Source of the DNA: Tubiluchus corallicola
Lineage: Eukaryota > Priapulida > Priapulimorpha > Priapulimorphida > Tubiluchidae
Reading direction: 5' to 3'
NCBI GenBank assembly: GCA_030141605.1
Contig: JAQGDQ010000090.1
Location: 598,501 to 662,500, forward strand
DNA: 64,000 nucleotides
Shown: one piece after another, positions 32,058 to 44,764 of the stretch
How the letters are laid out: each line of letters begins with the position of its first letter
Position numbering within the stretch: position 1 is the first letter of the stretch
Program-made: the position numbers and the translations under genes
The notes under the pieces: generated by a model
The model's database searches: none
The model's input: the letters and a program-made list of their open reading frames with translations, nothing else
Told to the model about the DNA's origin: nothing

Positions 32058-34291
32058 GCTACTACTACTACTACTACTACTACTACTAATGACTGTGTCA
32101 ATGCCGCAGTTCTAATGAATTTCTGCTGCGATATGGCGCAGCCTCAAATTTTGAGAGTCGCTTGTGCAGCTTGTAAAGTCATGCATTTATCTAACTATAA
32201 ATAAGTTCCACGATCAACAGTTTTAAATTTTGTGATTTGCATTTTCAGCTCTTTACGGTGTTCTCTTTAAAACAACTGAAGAGGCAGCATTCTCAAACTA
32301 CAGACTGTGGGAAAGTCTGGGATTTGTAGCAGCGTATGCCTGGGGAGAGTTCCTATGCGTGGATGTGAAAATGTGGATTACATTAAGTTTTTTAATCATA
32401 GGAATGTTGGGATATGCAGCTGCTGAATTAATGTGGAAGTAAGTCGCCTAATTAAAAAAAGAGCTATTCACATGGAAATGTGGTTACGTAAGTTCCATGT
32501 AACATTCTTTTCTTCAAGAATTTGTTTCGTGAGCAACCAGACAAGCCCGTGTTTTGTGGGCTAACTCACAGTCTTTGTGCATAGTTATTAATAATCACAT
32601 GTAAGTCATATGTGGGATGATAGTCAGACAATCACATAAAATACATTTACGCGTAAAAAGGCGCTAAAAGTTGGATGCTTGTTAACTAAAACAAAAAACG
32701 AAAATTAAATTTTTCTGCGCTTACTGTAATGAATTAAATCAAACATTTATTGAGAAAACATAAAGTTGACCCCGAGTTAGATGTGATTGTCAGATCATTA
32801 TCTTATTATGGCCTACACGAGTATGTATTTTATTATTTTTTATTATTTATTTATTTCAGACATTTAAAGTCCATAATAAGAATAAAATAAGGCACAAGTG
32901 AAAAAAAAACGCACAGGGTTAGTTTGCTGAAACAAAGTGAGCTCATATACTAGGAAGGCTTAGTTAGAATGTGTATATAAAATCCTTTGTCACAATATAA
33001 AAATGTTCGATCAAAAAATTGTATTGCTATTGTACAGCAAGTTATTAATAACAGTATTCTGACTCGACAACAGGCTACTGAGATTAAACACAGCTTCCCT
33101 ACGTAGGCAAGAAATACTAGGTACGTTGTAGCTAACATACGTTTGGCTTGCGCTACAGCGACTAGAAGGTTAAAGAGTCCTCTAATGGCATTATTAATTT
33201 ATTATAAGTAATATGCAATGCGTTTTTTCAATATATCTTTTGTCATGATTAAACTAGAGACTATTGCAAGAAAAGCAAGCTACAACGACTAGAAGGTTAA
33301 AGAGTCCTCTAATGGCATTATTAATTTATTATAAGTAATATGCGATGCGTTTTTTCAATATTTCTTTTGTCATGATTAAACTAGAGACTATTGCAAGAAA
33401 ACTGTTTGCAAACTGTTACAGAACAGTCTTCTCTTAACATCTACATAGTAACTTCTTACTTAAGCTACTTACTAATGGAATTATTAAACTATCATCATTA
33501 AATTATATGAATGAGGGATGGACGCTCGGTAACTGTGCAACCACTCAAGCTTGGGGGCCCTCAAGCGTTGACAGCATTTAGTGAAAACCCCGTTTTTTCT
33601 CAAAGAAACTAATATGTGCTATTTGGCTTGCACTAAATAGCAAAATAGTAAAGGATATTTTTACTGATAAACAAAAGATAGCTATTCTGGTTTATTTAAA
33701 GAATTTGCAATAAGTTTACTTGAAGTTATGTAAATGTCGATAAAATATAAATATCACGAGTAAAAAATATTCAAGACGGGTGCGCGCGAGTTAAAAGGCG
33801 GTTCCGTCTGAAAGGGCCTCCATAATTTTGTTAACCTAGGAGCAGCAAAATGTCGTAATCCGGCCTTGATAGTGAGAACTATCTTCTAACTCTGTGTTAT
33901 CTTATGATTGGTGCATGAGACAAACGAAAGTAAATTCAAATTGCCATCTATTTGGCACTCAGCGTCTTGTCAAATATTTTTCCTACGGCAGGAAGTTTTG
34001 TCAATGTCCAATTCGCTTTGTTGCAGACGAGAAGAAAAGATCCAATCTCGAGAAGCAAATTCTAAAATTCTTCAGCGCCGTAACACTCCATGGAACTTGG
34101 GCTTGAGACCACAGTTAGAAGATGACAGCGACGAAGACGGCAACGATGGCGACAGCGATGGTGTCATCATTAATAGTACCAAAATATTTGAACATAATCA
34201 TAAAGAAGAAACTGACAAGGACCAAGAAAGCTCCCAATTTCCAAACACGTTTGTAAACGCTGGTTACAACGAAAATGAGACAAAGTTTTAA
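29332..34291 (+). CDS. UNC93-like major facilitator superfamily membrane protein
   Basis: Exons 29332-30324, 31032-31299, 32249-32438 and 34027-34291; GT-AG, phases 0, 1, 2; 571 aa. A basic cytoplasmic N-terminus (residues 1-53) leads into TM1 with the UNC93 signature FTAFQSLQNLQSSLN (about 67-81). Exon 1 encodes about seven helices with a glycosylatable loop (NVSD, NNTN). Exon 2 continues with AYITCSWGIDKVGY, and the exon 2-3 junction restores LNALYGVLF, a conserved UNC93A segment. Exon 4 is a soluble, acidic tail (DDSDEDGNDGDSDG). The length exceeds vertebrate UNC93A because of both tails. C. elegans UNC-93 regulates a two-pore potassium channel; the role of UNC93A is not settled, so transport is not claimed. 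Intron 2 carries a (CTA)n tract and intron 3 a tandem duplication. Family call is firm. Confidence 0.92.
30339..30398. repeat. (TG)n/(TGCG)n microsatellite just inside UNC93-like intron 1
   Basis: GTGTGT then GTGCGTGC units begin only 15 bases after the splice donor at 30325. Read without splicing they add a Cys-Val repeat, which is an artefact. Confidence 0.9.
31962..32088. repeat. (CTA)n trinucleotide microsatellite in UNC93-like intron 2
   Basis: About 125 bases of CTA triplets with a few CTG units. AT-rich sequence to its left (31740-31920) could be the 3' end of a retrotransposon that seeded the array, as at 58430, but no coding relic is visible here. Confidence 0.9.
33153..33406. repeat. 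127-bp tandem duplication in UNC93-like intron 3
   Basis: The block starting CTACAGCGACTAGAAGG at 33153 recurs at 33280 with only a few differences (for example CAATGCG against CGATGCG, and ATATATC against ATATTTC). There are two direct, adjacent copies of 127 bases with no coding content, so this is a young duplication. Confidence 0.95.
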
Positions 34292-35394
34292 AGTCACGAA
34301 AGTTTTAAACTACGAAATTTTATTATAATTATGTGAAAGTCAAAATACTAAGTGTCATTCAGATTTTAACATATTCTTATATATGCTAGTGGTGTCTACG
34401 TTAAAAGTACTAGGTTTGACAAGAAGACAGACGGATTGTTGCTGGCTAATGGTTGAAATGTAAAAATGTTTAATTTCGGTTTGTATTTGTGGCTGGGAGT
34501 AAAAGAAATATTGGGATTTTCCAAAAGACCTGAAATATGTAATTAATAAGATTCTGTGAATTTTTTTTCTGAGCGGCAAAAGGTTCTTCAGACTCATTTC
34601 ACATTTAATTTGGTTAGAGTCGTTATTAGATAAATCCTCCTTTACGAAACTAGGAACAACATGCAGGTGGACCTTAGACCTAAAATCCAGTCAAATAGTC
34701 TTAGGCACTCATGTATGAGCATTAAGCAGTCGTGGTAGCTTAACATAAAACCATAATTATTGTTGTTGGTCAAATTTATCAAGCAAATGACATTAAACAT
34801 TTTTTGGAGTAATTTTGCTTCATCTTGACGAAGTTGATCTTCCACACGCGCTAATATTCTGTTTTCAAACCAACCCCCTCCCCCGTCGTTCTTTCATTTT
34901 ACTAATTTTCATTAATTATCATCCAAATTCAGTACTTAATAAACAGTAGTAGGCAATAAATACGTATAATAGACGAAAATGCTTTTTTCGTTTCTTTCAT
35001 GCATGTTACCTGTTTCAGTTAAGACTTTGGTGAGATGCTTGTAGAATATCAACGAAAGCTCATTTTATTCCAGCATGCTCAGATACGCCGCGACAACGTG
35101 TTTGACTCTTTTGACAAAGTTGAGATTTTCACAGGACGTGCGCGCGGTCTATTATATAAGCTCGTTCTTCTTTTGTTGCTTAGTATCTATTTGTGTCTGT
35201 TTGCTTCTTGTTTTACTTAATTTTATTATTATTCTTTGCTTTACTGCACTAATATTTGCTTTATACAGTAAAAAGCTAAGGAATATACGGATAACACCAA
35301 CCTTATTATTTAATATTTAATATAAACAGACAAATGAGGCAAACGGTTTTTAAAGCAAAGCTTAGGTAGACTTATAAACACACTAATAGAAGAG
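34292..35394. other. Non-coding stretch after the UNC93-like gene
   Basis: The 3' untranslated region of the UNC93-like gene must begin here; an AATAAA at 34939 is one possible end. Otherwise AT-rich with no recognisable gene. Confidence 0.4.
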
Positions 35395-37075
35395 ATTATT
35401 ATTATTATAACTCTTTTATTAACCTCTTTTTGCAGGTATACAAGGAGTCATTTCAATCTAATACATCCAAAAGAAATACAATTATACATTATGACACAGG
35501 TAACAAAAGTGCAACTAGATCCAAAAACAAGTCACACAAAAAGACATTATGAATAATTGTAGACAATGATAAGAACAAGTTGACACACAATACTCAGATG
35601 TTGTTTGTACATATAATACAAGAAAAATAATTACACAAAATACAACATTCACGTCCAAGCTATTTAAATAATCACAACTAGAACTAGTACCAACTATGGT
35701 TCAGAAAATTTGCCCATATTTATGTTAAGCTTACTCTGCATCGTTATAATTATAACAAAATATATAAAATCATTTATCTTACTGTTTTTACACACTGTAT
35801 ATGCTCAGCTAACCCGAAGTAATAAAAACTACATTAAATTTTTGTTTATAATATTTTTCACCACTTGTGTAAATTTATCACAAACTAATGTATTTCTTTT
35901 AAAATAAATCTCTCTTAATTCCCGGTTAGGCAGAACATCGATAAGATTTTTTCTGGCTTCTTGGTCAGCTAAACTACAATTAAAGCGTAGATGGTCAGAA
36001 GTTTTGTTTCTCATATTAAACCCTTTGCATATTTTTAAGAAAGTTTTGCCGTAGCCAAATGAATTTTTACAGGGTGATTATTTATTCGACGATTTAAAGG
36101 CAATGCTTCACAAATAAGCATTTCTTGCTTAAGTAAGTCCTCATCCGTACAGCTCAACGCTTTTAATACAAGTTTACTGACTATGCAAGAGAAAACTATG
36201 TCTAGGCATTACACAAATACATTCAATATCAGGTTTCCTGGGATTGTACCCCACCCCCGCAGCAGCTTTCTTTACATCATACCATAAATCATAAAAATCA
36301 CCTAGTTTTCTGTTCATCGAGCTCGACGCATCATAAGATATACTTGGCATCACAACAGTTTGGAATAATCTAATAATGGTTGTCATTCTTAAACCTTTAT
36401 TTTTATAAATTACGCTCTTGAGTATTTTATATCCCATATAGCCCATATGGGATATATAGGCCATATGGGATTCTATAGCCCATTTCTTCCAAGCACTTTG
36501 CCTGGCTCTAGAAGTATAGCTATTAAAATTCATATTTTTATCGACATTAATTCCAAGCACTTTCGTGTTGTTAATATAATTTATCTCTTTGTTATCAAAA
36601 CGTAATTTTAACAAAGCTGGAATTTTGATCATTTTTAAAAACAATAGCTTCTGTTTTGTTTAAATTACAGTTCAACATCTGCCTCCATTTAGAACACCAG
36701 GCATGGAGTTTATCATATGACAATTGAGCCAATCCACAGCATTCGTTTCTTGTGTTTGCGTACACATAAATTGTGCCGTCATTAGCAAATTTAAGCTTCA
36801 AAACATTTCTGTTTGAGTCAATTTCACTAAACATATCTGACACATACAGAATAAACAATAGTGGTGACAGGACAGATCCCTGCGGTACACTTACGTGACA
36901 CAACAATTCTTCTGACAAATAATTTTATATTCGTATTTTAATATGCCTGTTTTTCAAAAATGAGCTAATCAGTTTCAAAAGCCTGCCTGCTACACCTGCT
37001 TGGGTCAACTTAAATTTTTAAACATTCACCCAAATGTTGACGAAGGCCTTTGTGAAGTCACGGCAATTCCGGCAC
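35395..37075 (-). mobile_element. Dead non-LTR retrotransposon (LINE) reverse transcriptase relic
   Basis: Minus-strand frames show reverse transcriptase landmarks in order. CRDFTKAF-like (near 37060) stands where LINEs have D-x-SKAFD. VPQGSVLSPLLFILYVSD follows (36890-36835), then KLKFANDGTIYVYA (near 36790) at the catalytic F/Y-x-D-D. The DD is altered to ND and the frame breaks between 36918 and 37075, so the copy is inactive. A thumb/C-terminal part with KVLGINVDKNMNFN (frame 36174-36644) overlaps in another frame, showing a frameshift. The left end at 35395-35412 is an (ATT)n tail, consistent with the 3' terminus of a minus-strand insertion. It resembles CR1/Jockey-type elements. Confidence 0.85.
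36423..36478. repeat. CCATATGGG palindrome cluster inside the LINE relic
   Basis: CCCATATAGCCCATATGGGA is followed by GGCCATATGGGA, forming nested near-perfect inverted repeats of about 10 bases. In frame it reads as repeated Met-Gly-Tyr, which is not typical of LINE proteins, so it is probably an insertion or local expansion. Confidence 0.6.
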
Positions 37076-37079
37076 AGAT

Positions 37080-37080
<1 letters not shown>

Positions 37081-37163
<83 letters not shown>
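37081..37163. repeat. (GA)n microsatellite
   Basis: About 40 near-perfect GA units lie directly beyond the 5' end of the LINE relic. Confidence 0.95.
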
Positions 37164-37166
<3 letters not shown>

Positions 37167-37199
37167 TTTAGCCACATGGTGTATAAATTAAAATGGTCT

Positions 37200-38849
37200 G
37201 TTTAACATACTAGTATGATTATAGCATTATTCTTTATTAGAGTAATGAGTCTGCTCCACTGAAAATGAATTGAGAAGTTAATAATTAATGTAAAAAATTA
37301 TTACAGGATGAGTTTGTCGTTAATCTCTGACTGGCCACTTCACATTTGGTTAGCACTTTTAGCAGGTCGACGACTTACATGTAGACTGAGGTCCGATATG
37401 AAAGCTATTCTGATGCACAGTTGTGACTTGGAAAATAGCAATGCTCAATTTTTAATCATAGCCATACTGCAGGATACAATTACATTAAAATCTAAACAAG
37501 TCAATTATATAACTAAAAAGCGTGACCATGGCAGTTTTGGTTTGTTACAGTACATGCTTTTCAAATTACACAAGGGCCATAAAAAACTACAGAGAGAAAA
37601 CTTACCTCAAAAATGCAAGTTTCACCCCATTGCAGCTGGCAGACTATGATAAATTGCACATTAAACATAAAAAGACTTGAATAAGTTGTGGGAAATTTTA
37701 AAATTTCAGTTTTGAAACTGGATTCGCAAAATATTAATATTATTAAGAAAAAAATTGGGTTGTGGACAGTTGTGTATATAACTAGTGTAGCGTGGTTTGT
37801 GGTTTTCGGGTCCGAAAGTAGCGCACTGTGGTCTCACGCACAACTGGTTCACTGCATCGGCTGATCGGGAATTGACGCACGGTACTGAATCAATTTTTTT
37901 GTTGCGGCATGGCGTGTGGGCGCCACCTCTAACTATCCACGTGATTCTAGGCGACATTCGTTTTTCAAGGTTTTCAGGTAATATAAATTGAGTTGTCTTT
38001 CTCGATTAATATTGTAATGGATATAAACTTCATGATAAACTTGTTTAACACTTTCAATGTTAACATTATTTTGACGTTAAAGCCTAGAATTTCGAGTATT
38101 GAAACCTTTTGAGAAGGCAGGTTTGGTTGGTACTACTACTAGTACTAGAACTAGGTTTCTAGTTGTTAAAGTACGTATAATTACGTAAAAGAGTTCAGTT
38201 TTTCACATGAAGTAGCAATGAATACGCAGAACTACATGGAAGGCTTTTGCTTGTTCGATATCCCCGTGTACTACCTCGCTATGTACGGTTGCACCGTGTT
38301 CCACCTCGTTATGGCTTGCTAATGCTATGTACTGGACTGTGGTACAGTGACACCCACAGCACGTTGAGGACAAAAAACGACAATTTTTCATGTTGTTGAA
38401 CTCCACTTTAAATGGAAAATAATCTGCATATACCATTCCATTTTACACAAAAACTAAGTCAACTATACCAGCTCCTCAGTATTTTCATTTAAAACATTTA
38501 AGCACCTCTGTTTCTATTAATTTGATATATAAACTATAATGTAAAGACTTATCAAATGTTTTACTGGCATTGCATCTAAAAAGCACAATACACATTGTTA
38601 CCTTTAGTTCTAGAATAACGCACATTTTCATGTTTTGTGAGTGTAGCATGAGAACAACTTGAATCTCATAACCTACCTAATAATAATTTTATTAGGATAG
38701 GAGGGTGTGATCATCATATCATAGCGACATAATAGTCGACTCATAAGTATTATTCCAACACAATAATAATAATAACAATAATGTTAATGTTAAAATTTTA
38801 CAGTTTACTATGTTCCAATGTATTAGCCGAATGCCAAAATTTGAAACAA
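37200..38849. other. Non-coding stretch between transposon relics
   Basis: No gene recognised. A minus-strand frame at 38203-38436 may be the strongly decayed C-terminal part of the adjacent piggyBac copy, but no motif proves it. Confidence 0.35.
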
Positions 38850-39330
38850 TTATATGCATAACCAGCAAAATTTATCTTCTGACAACAAAAGACCAGAAAA
38901 CAGTTTCATGCTGGAGTAAAAGTTATCAACTGTAATGTGATAACCACACCCTATGTAATCAGACATCAAGGTCATCACTACATCCATAACCTAGCCCATA
39001 TTCGCCAAATTGTTTCTAATTGTTTCCGAGATTGGCGGCCAACATACAGATAAAAATCAACAGTATATCCAGTATAATTGCAAATAAGAACCCACAACTT
39101 CACACCACAGCTTACTGGCTTATCTCTCATGTCCTAATGCCACGCCGGTGTTTACTTTTTACCATCTTTTCACCGACTGCCAGATTTTGAAATGGCTTAT
39201 ATACAAAGTCAACGAAAGGGTTCCATGAAGTCTATGGTTTTCCATAATTTTTCCTGTCTGTCTTCTTGGGCAAAAGATACAATGTGCAGGAACCGCATTA
39301 ATGCTTTATAGCGATTCTTGCTCATGATAG
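38850..39330 (-). pseudogene. Decayed piggyBac-family transposase fragment
   Basis: Reading the minus strand from 39325, three frames in turn give piggyBac landmarks. First MSKNRYKALMRFLHIVSF, then PFVDFVYKPFQNLAVGEK. Next is KPVSCGVKLWVL followed by GYTVDFYLYVG, then DVVMTLMSDYIGCGYHITVDN, where the Asp in TVDN is at a catalytic position. It stops shortly after SEDKFCWLCI. At least two frameshifts and stops interrupt the chain, so this is a molecular fossil. PiggyBac transposases cut and paste at TTAA sites; element ends were not identified. Confidence 0.8.
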
Positions 39331-42300
39331 CCCTCGCCCACAGAAGATGGTACAAAGTTTTGGTACTCCAAACCTTTGACATGGTTGGGACCCGAACAAA
39401 CCCTAAATGCCACTATACTTGACACTATAGATAACGGAATTGAAACTTAATTGCCAAAAAACAGTTCACATTCTTAAATGATGGCTTCTCAAATAGCAGC
39501 CACAATAAAAAGAGCTTGCAGTATTTTGTGTCAATAATTCACAAGTCCTTGTGTAACACAAAACAATAAATTATTCTTGGTGTAATTTATGCATCATTTT
39601 AAATAATGAAGGTTAAAAGTGATCAAACAAAAAACTTCATGTGCACACTGCATATAAATTTGGTAGACACTTACGAAAGACGAAGATGTGTAACTTTGCT
39701 TCCTTTTTTCGTAATATCTACCTCAGCTGGTTCTCTTTGTAAACTTTCACTCATAATGAACATCATTGATGAGGTGTTTGTTGCAAAAAAGTTCTTGATC
39801 ATCGTCTGTCTGAATGATAATTGGATCCCTAAAAGAAATGCTAAGTTTCATTAATTATGGCAAAGACATAATTGAACATAGTTATGGTTTTAGCTATGTG
39901 TCAAGGAGAACAAGTCACTTATTGTAAATGAGGAGAAATTCCTTATTATTTGATTTCTAGCTTCAGTTTTTATAAACCGTCTTTGAAATACGAGTGCAAT
40001 ATTTGTCCCAAAAATATCATTTTTGCTTAATTAACTATTGGTTTATATTATTTGGACTGATTACAGAATTGCAGGGTAACATAACTTTTTTGTATATACG
40101 TGTTTTGTATATAATAATTGTTGTGGTTATGTCACGTGCTTTAATCCTCTCAGTGATCCTGCGATTCTTTTTAAAATAGCAAAATTATAAAGTGAATGTC
40201 TTTCTTTTTTACAGAAGGAAATTTACACGTTATGATTAGTGTCTGGCAGGTGGCAGCAGCAGCTATCCATTGGTATGCATGTAGTTTGAGAAACTTGTGT
40301 CACATTTTACACAAAAGAACTTGATTGAAAATGAGCAGCTATAGCTGGTAAGACAAGCCCTATGTTGAGGAGAGCATGTGACATCCTCAAAGTGAAGAGA
40401 AATTCCTGACTTTCAAATTTTTTCAATCTCATGTCCTAAGACTTTTGTTTTGCCATACATAAATTATTTCTCATTATATTTTATTAAGTTAGCTTGTTTT
40501 TCTCAATGCCTAGTTATATTATATTCATTTCCACATTACTATTTTCCATCAGTTTTATTTATAGATAGTATATAATTTGTTTTGTTCTTGTTTTTTAATT
40601 TGCTAGGTTTTGTATGTTGTTTTACATGCTTTTACTTATGTTTTTTTAATAGAATGCATTAAGCTTAAATTTAAGTTTTTACACATTAATTAATGCTTAA
40701 TTGTTGCTAGTGTTTCTGTTACCTGTAATTAGTAGGGTGACTGTTTCAGTATGTCTACTTTCCACATTTTCATAATTTTTTCGTTTATTTTGTTTGAGAA
40801 ACTGAGAACTAGTGAAACAACAAAAAGGAGATTTTATAGACAACCAAAATCTGAATGTAAAGATAGTATCAGTTGTGTGTTAGCTAATGATTTAAGAGGA
40901 TTCCAGAGGTGCAACGTATTGAAATGACAAAATTAATAACGAGTGTGCATTAAGAGAGAGGAAACAGAAAGGCGGGAGTAGTTAACAAAAGAAAAAACGT
41001 GTTTAATATGAAATATAGAAACAGTAGAAAATGTACGGCATTTTCGTTAAAAAACAAAAGGAAAAAATAACAGTAAATAGGATTGGTGGACTTGTGCAAT
41101 TTGTTAAATGGAGTCAAACAAGAAATTGGGTTAGATTTAGCAAGGCTGATAAGAGACTGATATCAAAGTAACTAATGCCGGCCGAAGTGTTGGTACATTT
41201 GACATACAAGAATTTTGTAAATATTGTGTATATTGTGTTTGTTGTTGTGAATGTAAAATTTATTACTTGTCAATAATACAATACAATACGATGTACTTGA
41301 TATTTATATGTCTATGTAGAAGATAAATAAACATGATCTAATATAAGTACTATAGCTTCAACCGCCAGATTGAGTTCAATAAATTTAAAATAATTATCTG
41401 AATGATCATGTACATCAATTTTTGCATAATGATGTGTAAAATTATGTGATACTATGTGATATAACTCGGCACTCATTTTGCTCCGTTGAATTTACATATT
41501 CATTCGGATGTTCAGTGCATTTTTTCTACTTAATTGTTTCGTACAAATGGCCAGTTGAATGATTTTTGTTTCCTGCAAACTGATGTACTTTCATTTTCAT
41601 ATTTCGTTCGTTTGACATTTTTATACTTTTCTTTTTTGTCGTTAATTTGTCTTTGATGTATTTGATTAGTAGCCTACTCTTTAAATTTTAACGATTACTA
41701 CTTTTTAAGTCAGCCCTTGAAATTTTTGTGTGCTTCATCTTCATCTTTTGCATAAGACTTGCGTACTTTGCTACAACTTGTTTACAGAAACTTATATTAT
41801 TGATCTCTCAGTTCTAGTTGTATCATTAATTTGATATTAATCTTATTACATGTATTAGCATTTTGCATGCTTAGTTTTTCATTGTGCAAGATATTTTGTT
41901 AAATTTTAATATTTTGGATTTTCCACTAGTTTATGATACTTTTATGGGCTTTCATTGTAGTCTACAAATACTTCATTAAAGAGATAACACTAATGTACAT
42001 GAGTTTGCATACCTTGTTTTTGACTGTGATGTTGATGTTTTTGGACACTCCATTGTAAATCAGTCATTAAATTATACTACACCTTCATTTTCGTTGTTAG
42101 CACTTGTTGTAAATAAACCATTTTCATTTTTTGTGAATAAACGAATTGGTATTATTCTTTGAATTTTGACATTATCCTAAGTAGCCTGTAGCCACCGGCT
42201 TGATAGTCATTGAAATATGCACGCAAGATTTTCCAGAAAGAAACGTCAAGATGAGAAAAACAATTAGGTCTCCAAGATGAATGAAAAAGTGTTTGGTGAT

Positions 42301-44764
42301 TTTTTTTGGGAATTACTAGTTTTACATTGTGACGTTCGGTTGGTTTTTTCACCAATTTTTGGCCCGGCTTTGTAATTGATGCGGTCAGTTTCATAGTTTA
42401 TTTTTGTCGCTAACAGATGGCAGAATATACCTGCACAGCTCGGATTCCAGAAAGTCAAAATATTGTAGCGATATTTAAACAAAAAAGTGTTGTATGGCAG
42501 CAGTTTTGCCTAAATTAACACGAGCTTTTTAATTATGGATAATTAACGTTGTAATTATTAGTTTTTTTCTGATGATAACCCAAATTTTAAAACATGTTGC
42601 CGGTAAAGATTTAGCGACGGTGTCACTAATGTATTCATATACGGTATGGTACTACGGTTGGTGCAAGATGCCTTGTCATTGGAGAAGACATCTCCAAATT
42701 TAACAGTTAATAAACTCTTATACTTTTAAATGAAATTTAGTTACTTAAATCTCAGCCTAGGAATCAATTGTATTGTACATTTTACATTATTTCTTTTTAA
42801 AGTTGTGTAACATTTTCTTGTAGTCTTACGAGTGTATCTGTCACGACCCCTGCCAATAATCCTAATTTGTATCTATTTATGTATACTTACAATGGAGACC
42901 CCGGACCTGGGTTTTCTTACGTTTATAGGTTGTATTTGAAGAATAAAGATAATTTATATATTTACGTGAAGTGTCACTCACCATACGTTAAACATTATAG
43001 GCTAGAATTCAAGTGCTGGACTATAAAACTGATGTAGACAGTCGGCTGTTTAATTATGACTTAGCTTCATTTTCAAAACATGATACTGTGCGACTTTTAA
43101 GGCTTTAAAACATAAGTATTGAGTAGAAAAGTGCTTGCTGCCTTCTGCAGAAGATGGCGCTACGAAGTCATTTTATTGTGAAAGCGCATTGAGGGTGAGA
43201 AAGCGAACAGTTACCGTATAGCGTTCTACTTAAAAACTTAATGATAATTTTTGTGAAACAATAGCTAGTCTCCAGCCATAGGTAATATCTAGTAAGTCTA
43301 ACTGATAATCCCTTAATTCTTTTTTGTTCTAATCGCAAACGAACAATATATGGCCTTCCGAAAAATTCCATAATACTATGATAATCTTTAACAATTAAAT
43401 ACCCAAAATATTTCACATGATGGTCACAGACAAATTACAAAATGTACATTTAACAGTATTTTAGTTTGTAGTAACATTAGGCTTAATCAATTACTAACAA
43501 TATGAAATTAAGATTTTACTATTGAATTTGTTTCGTTTTGTAGCTGCCTCCTCATGCTCACAGTTTTTCAAACAAGGAAGCCTTCACAGTCATGCATATT
43601 TTGCATACCTGTACGTCACGATAGGATAGGCGGTGCGAGTTTTACGCGCGCGCATGTGTTCGTGCCACGCCGAGTACGCAACGTCCTGTACCCGCCAGTT
43701 GCCCTGATGCTTTGTGTTTTATTATCGTTAACTATTATTAGGCTCTGATTTTATTACTGCAAAACAAAGGAAACGGGATATTAAACATTTGGCTACATAC
43801 AGATTGTAAGTATTACATTATTGTACAGATTACTAAAAGCAGAATTGTTCACTAGTGGCACTAAAGGCAAGGGGCAGTACGTTTAGAAAGTCATCGGTAT
43901 GGATTATTTTCATATAAATTTAAATTTATTATAGTATAATGTTCGTCTTTGCAACGAATTCACTTGGTTCACGCCAGCATGATGTGGCGTAGTAAACTGC
44001 CTATTGAATGTAGCAAAAGCGTGCTGACTGCTGCATTCATGTTATTCCGGTTTAATACTTCAGTGATCATGGTGATAATAACGAAAACGAAATGCCTTGC
44101 TGATTAAAATATAGGTGAAGCTCTGAGAACCCCCTCTTTGTCCTGGAAAGCTGAACTAACTGAAGTATTTGGGATTGAATTATAACAGGATCGTGATCAA
44201 ACTACTCTGTAAAATAGTGACTGTATACCGAGTCTACTGTTATCGTCTACTGACTATACTCTGCGGTTATTTTTTCTGAAAGGTTTGTTTTAAAAAGGTT
44301 TTATTTTTATAAACTGTAAGCAATAAACTTGTATGACAGTGCTACCTACATGAGAGTGCAGAACAACAAAGCTTAGTAGAGCAATGGTTGTGAAAGTTCA
44401 CTGTCGCTGCGAACAAAGCAGAATTGTATTCGTCATGGCAGTGAAAAATGAATCGGAACTCACATACTAACTAAATCTACAGTGTTTTAGGCGCATTTAA
44501 CAAGGCTAGCTAGAATGATGGATACTGGATTTATACTATACAGTCCCACATGTGAGAATACCTACTGAGGAGCCATATGCTTAGCAGCTATCAGTCATGG
44601 CAATCAATATTATCCTTATCAAAAATTTATAAAGCTGTTGCAGTCTGTCTGAAACGCGTTCCTACAAAGCAGATGACGCTTGTTTCAAATTTTCTCTAAG
44701 AATTACTTTCTTGTTCTTTCAGGAAAACCCAGAAAAATTTTTCCTTAAAATTTAAGCAGCAAAT
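39331..44764. other. Long non-coding stretch
   Basis: No gene was recognised. A frame near 39606-39854 has no family match. Sequence ending in AATACAATACAATACG (41275-41290) resembles a retrotransposon 3' tail. A CpG-containing patch at 43610-43690 is a possible promoter. The right part probably contains the promoter and 5' untranslated sequence of the small mitochondrial gene starting at 44765. Confidence 0.45.
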
